Shown here piece after piece: positions 7,543 through 12,918 of a stretch of 12,918 nucleotides of DNA. A program made the position numbers and the translations under genes. Source of the stretch: B33-G16 sp046498285 (GTDB lineage: Bacteria; Desulfobacterota; DSM-4660; Desulfatiglandales; B25-G16); assembly GCA_046498285.1 (NCBI GenBank), contig JAWOBA010000249.1, forward strand, positions 1 through 12,918, read 5' to 3'. The notes beneath the pieces were generated by a model that was not told where the DNA came from, did not search any database, and saw only the letters and a program-made list of their open reading frames with translations. Position 1 is the stretch's first letter; each line of letters begins with the position of its first letter.

Positions 7543-8268
7543 GGAGGCTGATAAAGATGGCGTGGTACTGCGGCAAGAAAGTTAAAATTATATCAACCCC
7601 TCACTTCTAGCTAGCACTAGAATGATATTGAAAAATTCCCTTTTCTCCTTTATAATTTTAAAAGTGATAACGATAAGTTTCTTTTTCAGTTCCTTCTATT
7701 CTTGTTCAGTACGAATTGAGTAACCTCCAGTGAGACCAAAACAATGACCGAAGAAGCGGTTTTGGCGAGACAAGCGATGATCTGCGTTTCCCAATTTATG
7801 AAGTAACCAAATTATTAAGAAAAACGTAAAGAATTAGTGGAATTAGATTCATGGAAGAGAGTTGAATTCACCGTTCTTATTTAGACTTAAACTAGTTTAA
7901 AAGCTTGGTAAACCTGATTTGAGCAGAAAAAAGTGCCTAGATAATTATGGGTGCCTTAGCAAAGGTGGATCATGAGTTGTTTTATGTGGGTCACCTTTTT
8001 AATAAAAGGGGATGATTGCTTTGCTCGTTTCACCACAATGAAAGTCAATAAAAAAAGCTACTCGATCTTTTCTGAGAGAGCCCCAGGAAAGCTCCCTGCA
8101 TTATTTTCATCGATAAACTGTGTATAATGTTTCCGAATCTGTATACCTTCTGATAGGGTAGTTTAAGCACTATTTAATGCGTCTCAGGCTTATAAATAGC
8201 GTGGAAAGGCAAACTTGATCAACCCTTTGGTTTGGCCTATAAAGTAGAAAGAAAAAAGGGGGGGGGTC

Positions 8269-8798
8269 ATGATAAAAGAGAAGGACAGCGATATTAGAAA
8301 GAGAAAACATTTGGCTACAGAGGAGAAGTATCAAATCTTTATTGAGGCAACCATAGCCAAGGCTAAGGGCAATAGACGGATAAGCGATACAGTAAGAAAA
8401 TGGTCTATACACTCCAGTGATCTAAAACCAATCAAAAGAATAGTGGAAGAGGGAGACATCAGTTCCTTTAAGGCCAAAAAATGCAGGCATCCTAAAATAG
8501 GCAATGCCATCCATACAAACTAAAGGCTGGAAACTGTTGTCCTTGAACAGGCTGCTGAACTGGCATTGATCAAAAAAAGATCGCTCCATTTAGCAGGTAA
8601 TCTTAAGGAAAAATCCCTACCTGAGAAGACCAAAGGGGTTTGGTTAAAACCATTGATGCGATAAAGGAGATATATTCAGTTACGTTGAAATATTGCTATA
8701 ACATTCTTTAATTAGATGTAAAGTGCTATCAAAGGTGGTTACGACTATTAAAAGACAAAGGACACTATGGTGATGGTAAGCCAGGGATCGAATGTTAG
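8269..8798 (+). pseudogene. HTH transposase (IS3-like OrfA type), inactivated
   Basis: The ATG at 8269 opens a basic reading frame with RKRKHLATEEKYQIFIEA, then VRKWSIHSSDLKPIKRIVEEG, the pattern of the N-terminal helix-turn-helix of IS3-like OrfA transposases. A TAA at 8521 interrupts it. The same frame continues as RLETVVLEQAAELALIKK, a typical coiled-coil segment, to a TAA near 8626-8670. One frame over, AIKEIYSV and then YQRWLRLLKDKGHYGDGKPGI resume the family pattern up to TAG (8796-8798), with another stop inside. So there are at least two nonsense changes and one frameshift, and no partner catalytic ORF follows. A run of nine G (8258-8266) precedes the start. Confidence 0.65.
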
Positions 8799-8918
8799 CT
8801 TTTTAGATGATTGTTTGTGGGTAAGGATCTCCCAATAAACATATGAAGTCTTGGGGTCATATGCTGAACTATGGATATTTATTGAATAAGAAATTTTTTG
8901 AAAGTAAAAGGGGATGAG

Positions 8919-9023
8919 ATGGGCGACAAGGGAAAAAGAGATAAAGGCAAACGAGAAGAACAGAAAAAAGGCAAGCAGACAGTAAAGGAGAAGCGGAAGC
9001 AAAAAAAAGATAAAAATAAATAA
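8919..9023 (+). CDS. Lysine-rich 34-residue protein
   Basis: ATG at 8919 opens MGDKGKRDKGKREEQKKGKQ, followed by TVKEKRKQKKDKNK and TAA (9021-9023). About half the residues are Lys or Arg, there are no hydrophobic residues to form a core, and a KEKRKQKK tail ends the chain. I recall short proteins of this kind (a xKGxxDKGKxEQQKK opening and a KEKRKxKKEK ending) from several bacterial phyla, without a known function; a disordered nucleic-acid-binding role is a plausible guess. A GGGG-type ribosome site lies 8 nt upstream. The gene is intact between two decayed regions, which argues for selection. It directly abuts the next small ORF. Confidence 0.6.
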   Translation: MGDKGKRDKGKREEQKKGKQTVKEKRKQKKDKNK

Positions 9024-9131
9024 ATGAGCTGCTCTGGGTGCAGTACAAAAACTATCGAAATGATCGAAAAGGATCCTTATTTTAACACTTGGACAGGATC
9101 TGTTATTCATGAAGATCGGGGGACCTTCTAG
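9024..9131 (+). CDS. Possible 35-residue protein with N-terminal CxxC
   Basis: The ATG at 9024 follows the preceding stop codon without a gap. It reads MSCSGCSTKTIEMIEK, then DPYFNTWTGSVIHEDRGTF and TAG (9129-9131). Cys3 and Cys6 form a CxxC pair that could bind metal or form a disulfide; there are no further Cys residues. No ribosome site precedes it, so translation would depend on coupling to the upstream small gene. A terminator-like hairpin follows within about 10 bases of the stop. I do not recognise a family. A chance ORF remains possible because the frame is short. Confidence 0.35.
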   Translation: MSCSGCSTKTIEMIEKDPYFNTWTGSVIHEDRGTF

Positions 9132-9139
9132 ATGCATGC

Positions 9140-9169
9140 TGCCTGCATGTAAGGCACTAGGCAATTTTT
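9140..9169 (+). terminator. Terminator-like hairpin after the twin small ORFs
   Basis: TGCCT (9140-9144) can pair with AGGCA (9159-9163), or with a nearer AGGCA (9152-9156), and five T's follow (9165-9169). The stem is only 5 bp. Its place just past the second tiny ORF supports a short transcription unit ending here. Confidence 0.35.
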
Positions 9170-9214
9170 AACTGTTAGAGCAATTTCAAGTGTAATAAAT
9201 ACGCAAAGATTTAA

Positions 9215-9448
9215 TTGAGCGGAGCAATTGGCAAGATCTGCTATGAAATTTACTGCTACTTTCAGAATAAATCTGTATTTTTGGAAATTTTAATACATGA
9301 TCGAATATCAAAAGGAAGCTTCATCGTCACCGTTAGTCATAAATATGCCTTCTCAATAGCCAATCTTTTGCTATTTGGTTTTATACCTGTTGCGTTGCAT
9401 GCCTTGGGGGCCATTTATTCAGCCTTGTACTATTTGCTATGGCCCTGA
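9215..9448 (+). CDS. Doubtful small membrane protein
   Basis: The 77-residue frame opens at a TTG (9215) and carries one strongly hydrophobic segment near its end, SIANLLLFGFIPVALHALGA. There is no good ribosome site, no ATG near the N-terminus and no recognised family. It may be the tail of a decayed membrane protein gene, or noise in AT-rich DNA. Confidence 0.2.
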   Translation: MSGAIGKICYEIYCYFQNKSVFLEILIHDRISKGSFIVTVSHKYAFSIANLLLFGFIPVALHALGAIYSALYYLLWP

Positions 9449-9533
9449 ACAAGTAAAAAGTAAAAAATTATAAGATACCAGATTAATAAATGCAACAAAG
9501 GCTTCATACCCAAAATCCGAGATTGATTTTTCG

Positions 9534-9539
9534 TATAAT
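9534..9539 (+). promoter_or_regulatory. Consensus -10 box just ahead of the esterase gene
   Basis: TATAAT is a perfect sigma70-type -10 element. The expected -35 position 17 nt further up reads CAAAAT, which is poor. Transcription from this box would begin close to the ATG at 9546, giving an almost leaderless message if that ATG is used. Otherwise the next in-frame ATG (9585) gives a leader of about 40 nt. Confidence 0.35.
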
Positions 9540-9545
9540 GTTTTG

Positions 9546-10574
9546 ATGATAAAGACCCTTGGATTCTTGAGTGTAAATCTATTGATGGAATCATTGGAAA
9601 AAATACTAGGAAAATTTAAGGAATCGTGGATTGTGGTTAACAAAATATATTTAGTCATTATTCTCGCTATTCTTTCCGCAATAAAATCAGGTCTATTCTT
9701 ACCTGGTTTCATCATTCCTCTGGTATTTTATGTTCGTGGTATTGTAAAAGCGAAGGTTCCTATAGAGCCTAACGAAACTTTTCATTATCTAACCTATATA
9801 TATAAAGAGGTTGGGAATACTGTTCTGAAACTGGACATTTGGTATCCAAACCGGACAAAACATGCTTATCCTCTTGTATTCTTCGCCCATGGAGGTGGAT
9901 GGATCTCCGGTTTTCGGAACCAACCAAACAATGTTTCATGGTGTAAATTCCTTGCTTCAAAGGGTTTTGCAACAGCTTCTATAGATTATCGTCTTGCTAT
10001 GCGAAATAATATGGAGATCATATTGACTGATTATACAGATGCACTTGATTTTGTTAAGACCAACGCTGAAAAGTTAAGAATCAACAAGGATGATATTGTG
10101 CTTATGGGTTTATCAGCAGGAGGTCATCTTGCTCTTCTCTATGCTTCCTACTATACTTTTATGAATCATGAAACGAAAATGAAAGGGATCAAAGGAGTTT
10201 CTGTTTATTACTCTCCATCAGATTTGAGGGATATATTTGTAAAAGAACAGAAATCCCTGTTTGCCCGTTTTGCCACCATGGCGACCTTAAAGGGGATGCC
10301 CCATAACAAGCCTGGTCTCTATTACGAATATTCTCCCATAGAATGGATATCTGAAAGAATGGTTCCCACGCTCGTGGTGCATGGCAAAAAGGATATGGTT
10401 GTGCCCTATACATCTTCAATTAATCTTGTCAGGAAACTTAAGTCTAAAAACATACCTTACAAATTGCTTCTCCATAAAGAAGGGGGACATGGTTTTGAGA
10501 CACATTTGAAAGATTTCCAGACAATAAGAATACTTGACGAGACGGTCAGATTTATGAAAAGACTTGCCAAGTAG
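9546..10574 (+). CDS. Membrane-anchored alpha/beta hydrolase (serine esterase, HGGG type)
   Basis: The 342-residue frame from ATG 9546 has a hydrophobic N-terminal helix (about 35-63, LVIILAILSAIKSGLFLPGF) that should anchor it in the membrane. The rest is a catalytic domain of the hormone-sensitive-lipase/esterase kind: the oxyanion-hole HGGGW at about 115-119, the nucleophile elbow GLSAGGH with Ser190, an acid in GKKDMVVPY (Asp283) and the base in GGHGF (His315). It should hydrolyse ester bonds, probably of short or medium acyl or aryl esters; the substrate is not visible. No ribosome site precedes the ATG, so a start at 9585, or a GTG near 9633-9638 after AAGGA, is possible. The second hydrolase begins 78 bases downstream on the same strand, so the pair may be co-transcribed. 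Confidence 0.85.
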   Translation: MIKTLGFLSVNLLMESLEKILGKFKESWIVVNKIYLVIILAILSAIKSGLFLPGFIIPLVFYVRGIVKAKVPIEPNETFHYLTYIYKEVGNTVLKLDIWYPNRTKHAYPLVFFAHGGGWISGFRNQPNNVSWCKFLASKGFATASIDYRLAMRNNMEIILTDYTDALDFVKTNAEKLRINKDDIVLMGLSAGGHLALLYASYYTFMNHETKMKGIKGVSVYYSPSDLRDIFVKEQKSLFARFATMATLKGMPHNKPGLYYEYSPIEWISERMVPTLVVHGKKDMVVPYTSSINLVRKLKSKNIPYKLLLHKEGGHGFETHLKDFQTIRILDETVRFMKRLAK

Positions 10575-10652
10575 GTTCGATCAGAAAGGACACTTTCGTC
10601 ACGCTGATTACGGGATGTTGATCTTTTGAACGTTAAGGGATAGCTATCAAGA

Positions 10653-11669
10653 ATGAAAATAGATTTTTCATACACGAGAAAATATATTATCGCCAATTCA
10701 GGATACATCTTCAAAGGGAAACACTACAGGTGCAGCTATATACGTTTTCCAACATTGTATGAGGACCCTGAACCGGGCACCGAGACTGTTGAACTGTATA
10801 ATTTTCAACCAAAGGAAGAGATAAGGGCTTCATTAATGATATTACACGGTTTAGGCAGTTCAAATATTAAGTTTTTACTCTGGATGGGTAAACAGCTTGC
10901 GTCCGCAGGCATAAACACTTCTGTTCCGATACTTCCGGGAATTTATACCAGAGTAGAAAATGGTTCTGCCAGTGGCGTGAGCTATTTTCATCCTCATATT
11001 CCCCGCATGTACAAATTCTGGGAACATGCAGTAGTTGATACACTTTCAATAATAGACTTTCTTGATCAGAAAAAACTCTGGAAAAGCAATAACTGTCTCT
11101 TGGGATATTGTCTTGGAGGAATGATTTCTACGATAGTTTCTCTGCTGGATACCAGGGTCTTCAAGACCATCTTCATGACAATCGGAGGTCATCTTCCAAA
11201 GATACTGTTTGAATCCAAGGCTACCCATTTTGTCAGGAAAATGATTCAAGACGGGTTCAAAAGCGAATACGACCTCCATGATCAAAAAAGGCTGTACAGG
11301 ATCTATAAGGAACAACTTCCCTTTGTCAAAAAGATGTCTCTCCATCAGATATTGAACAATGAAGAAATCCATCCGCTTTTCAGAATAGACCCTCTCTCCT
11401 ATAGCCATCTATTGGATAAATCAAAAACTGTCTTCATAGATGCCCTGTTTGATCGTTCATTACCGTTTCAGAGCCGAAGGCTACTATATAAAGAGATGGA
11501 AGGCACAGAAAGATATATAATCCCTATTGGTCATGTAACCTGGCTCCCATTTGAATATTTACTGGCAAGATACATAACATATAAAGTGCATATATATGAC
11601 AGAAATGTCGCAAAAAGACTCATCATAAGAGAAATGATAGAAGATCCTATGGATAATTTTTTAGAATGA
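10653..11669 (+). CDS. Alpha/beta hydrolase with cysteine at the nucleophile elbow
   Basis: This 338-residue protein shows the alpha/beta-hydrolase layout: ILHGLGSSN (64-71, oxyanion region), SNNCLLGYCLGGMIS (145-159) as the nucleophile elbow, FIDALFDRSLP (261-271) with the likely acid Asp267, and IPIGHVTW (290-297) with His294. In place of the usual GxSxG the elbow reads G-Y-C-L-G-G, so the predicted nucleophile is Cys153. GxCxGG elbows are known in dienelactone hydrolases and PHA synthases, but length and surroundings do not clearly place it in either. A long insert between elbow and acid (about 170-250) could be a lid. No transmembrane segment is obvious. The ribosome site (AAGGGA about 12 nt up) is weak. 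It follows the serine esterase in the same direction. Substrate unknown. Confidence 0.8.
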   Translation: MKIDFSYTRKYIIANSGYIFKGKHYRCSYIRFPTLYEDPEPGTETVELYNFQPKEEIRASLMILHGLGSSNIKFLLWMGKQLASAGINTSVPILPGIYTRVENGSASGVSYFHPHIPRMYKFWEHAVVDTLSIIDFLDQKKLWKSNNCLLGYCLGGMISTIVSLLDTRVFKTIFMTIGGHLPKILFESKATHFVRKMIQDGFKSEYDLHDQKRLYRIYKEQLPFVKKMSLHQILNNEEIHPLFRIDPLSYSHLLDKSKTVFIDALFDRSLPFQSRRLLYKEMEGTERYIIPIGHVTWLPFEYLLARYITYKVHIYDRNVAKRLIIREMIEDPMDNFLE

Positions 11670-12078
11670 CGATCCTGTTAGCCAAATATAATGAACCCGT
11701 AAAGGCGGTTATGGGTAATAATGAAATCGATTTTGTGAAAATTCTATATATATAAGTTGAACGTTCCATAAATTGTCCCTCCCCACTGATGTAAGGCCAT
11801 GTATTTTATGTGTATCATCAGGGACTCTAAGCGGCTTGAAATGAAAATATGTAGACAGATAATTTATTATTCTGAGATTCAACAGTAATTATTCTATTCT
11901 TGAACCTGAACTACTCCGAAAGTATTCAACCATATCTTGAGTCACTCTTGTCCACAGTCGATTTTTTATTTGGACGGCATTTGAACCTTGTAAGCACGTA
12001 AATACTATATTTGAATCTCTAAAAGCTCTTTAAAGGTCTTATTTAATGCCTTTTGGGGATTATGCCCATAGTTGAATG

Positions 12079-12276
12079 CCATCGGTTTTGGACAGCATGT
12101 GCAGGCACAGACAACCTGAATTTCTATCCGCAAGTGGTATCGTGTAAAATCAAATACGTATCTGTCCAAAAACGATGGATGTGAATTATTTTGGACAGCA
12201 GTGATTTTGAGTATACTAAACTTCCTATTCTGCAATTTCGGTAAACCACAATATATGGCATGAGAGCTGTCCCAAA
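12079..12276. repeat. Cluster of TTTTGGACAG inverted and direct repeats
   Basis: CCATCGGTTTTGGACAG (12079-12095) and CTGTCCAAAAACGATGG (12162-12178) are inverted copies of 17 bp with one mismatch and a 66-nt spacer. TTTTGGACAGCA recurs as a direct 12-bp repeat (12086-12097 and 12189-12200). A related CTGTCCCAAA lies at 12267-12276. Four copies within 200 bases suggest mobile-element ends or a multi-site protein target. Confidence 0.5.
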
Positions 12277-12284
12277 TTTTTCGC

Positions 12285-12446
12285 TTAGAAATTACCGATA
12301 TTTGCTATTGATGCCAGGCACACCCATTTTGCTCGTAGCTTCCTAATATCATAGTTCTGAAATCGACGAACTTTCTGGTTGAGAGGAATAAAACCACTTA
12401 CAATATGTTGTATATAGCCTTTTCCATTCAAAACCTTCAGTTTCTG
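12285..12446 (-). pseudogene. Relic of an IS1182-like transposase C-terminus
   Basis: An open minus-strand frame (stop TAA at 12285-12287, upstream stop at 12447-12449) includes VRRFQNYDIRKLRAKWVCLA and SIANIGNF. A basic RRF stretch, a leucine-rich KLRAKW helix and a final LASIAN segment recall the C-terminal RRFxxRGLEKVRAEW-type tail of IS1182-like transposases. The rest of the gene is not readable in any one frame upstream. CTGTCCCAAA, a plausible IS end, lies 9 bases past the stop. The family call is a memory-based guess. Confidence 0.35.
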
Positions 12447-12819
12447 CTATAAGTGGGGAAAGCATAGAGACCAAAAAACTTTGAATTACCAAATCAAGCC
12501 TTCAATGATACGGTGTTCTCTGTGGGCTTTGCATATGGCAAGCAAGATTCGAAAAGCACCTATCGTCCTTCACCACCAAATATACCAGGATGCTGACAAT
12601 ACTCTAGCTTTTCAACTCTAAAGTGATACGGGAAAGATACCTTCAAATGAGCCAGAGATGGGCCAAGTCACAGATGATTAGATGATTGGTTTTTCGCAAA
12701 TCTATATAATAATGCCGTAAGAATAATACACATAGCAGCTAGAACCCTTACATCACAATCAGTATGGACCATGAAAAATGGATACAGATAAGAGACAGCA
12801 TTCAATGGCAGCGTACCAT

Positions 12820-12845
12820 TTCTTTCACTGAAAGGACTGTTTTTT
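12820..12845 (+). terminator. Terminator-like hairpin with T6
   Basis: TTCTTTC (12820-12826) pairs with GAAAGGA (12830-12836), including one wobble, around a 3-nt loop; six T's follow (12840-12845). No gene is visible directly upstream on the plus strand, so it may belong to a decayed unit. Confidence 0.3.
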
Positions 12846-12918
12846 GATATCCTGGAATGATATACTTATAGTATACGTATATTATATTTCTTCTTTTAGA
12901 CTACCAATCCAAATATAA

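Larger units (their letters stand above)
7042..8268. other. Decayed stretch without an intact gene
   Basis: No complete gene is visible in these 1.2 kb. It contains the broken ORF at 7219-7467, the G-rich hairpin at 7518-7542 and a weak hairpin (AAAGGTG at 7961-7967, CACCTTT at 7992-7998) followed by T's. The other short ORFs have no recognisable sequence features and stop quickly in all frames. Confidence 0.55.
11670..12918. other. Gene-poor end of the window with repeats and IS relics
   Basis: No intact gene is visible in these 1.25 kb. The AT-rich sequence carries the TTTTGGACAG repeat cluster (12079-12276), an IS1182-like relic (12285-12446) and a terminator-like hairpin (12820-12845). 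A minus-strand ORF at 12005-12235 overlaps the repeats and has no recognised domain. Confidence 0.55.

Noticed and set aside
8258..8266. G9 tract as a phase-variable switch (also G8 at 7537-7544)
   Set aside because: Neither run lies in or controls an intact gene. The G9 precedes only a transposase pseudogene.
8170..8412. Minus-strand ORF of 80 codons
   Set aside because: It is antisense to the transposase relic and includes a low-complexity run from the G9 tract.
10574..10582. GGTTCGATC resembling a tRNA T-loop
   Set aside because: No acceptor stem, anticodon arm or D-arm can be built around it. The sequence sits between two hydrolase genes.
12005..12235. Minus-strand ORF of 76 codons with several Cys
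   Set aside because: It spans the TTTTGGACAG repeats, has no ribosome site or known domain, and lies in AT-rich decayed DNA.
1..12918. CRISPR arrays, tRNA, rRNA, phage genes or a toxin-antitoxin pair
   Set aside because: No regularly spaced repeats, no cloverleaf and no phage or toxin family was seen on either strand.

Overview
The window is a bacterial chromosome segment of mixed ancestry. It holds a handful of intact metabolic and transport genes separated by long, AT-rich, gene-poor stretches with insertion-sequence scars. The organism is probably Gram-negative: the first intact gene encodes a lipoprotein with a clear lipobox. The gene families (NAPE-PLD-type metallo-hydrolase, SLC13 permeases with RCK_C domains, flavin nitroreductase) and the IS types would fit Desulfobacterota or a similar sediment lineage. 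That placement is an inference and cannot be proved from this window.

Layout. Bases 1-221 carry the end of a frameshifted IS1634-like transposase, finishing in a perfect 12-bp hairpin. Four minus-strand genes follow: an MBL-fold lipoprotein (218-1309), an SLC13 permease (1968-3737), a second and more GC-rich SLC13 permease (4145-5983), and a nitroreductase (6253-6915). They are too far apart to form a tight operon. The first permease has its own promoter-like sequence overlapping a dyad. The 658-bp gap after the lipoprotein contains two neighbouring nested stem-loops that could be a structured RNA.

Bases 6990-8920 are mostly decayed. They hold a 12-bp inverted repeat upstream of the nitroreductase, a minus-strand gene remnant with one in-frame stop (7219-7467), and a broken HTH-type transposase (8269-8798). 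Two abutting tiny ORFs (8919-9023 and 9024-9131) come next, followed by a weak terminator-like hairpin. The first is a lysine-rich 34-residue protein and the second a 35-residue protein starting with a CxxC motif.

The plus-strand pair at 9546-10574 and 10653-11669 encodes two alpha/beta hydrolases. The first is a membrane-anchored HGGG/GLSAG serine esterase. The second has GYCLGG at its nucleophile elbow, so its predicted nucleophile is cysteine, as in dienelactone hydrolases and PHA synthases. The last 1.25 kb has no intact gene. It contains a cluster of inverted and direct copies of a TTTTGGACAG motif and a minus-strand relic resembling the C-terminus of an IS1182-type transposase.

No complete new defence or mobile system is visible. 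The most unusual items are the cysteine-nucleophile hydrolase paired with a serine esterase, the twin tiny ORFs, the possible structured RNA at 1662-1776, and the TTTTGGACAG repeat cluster.
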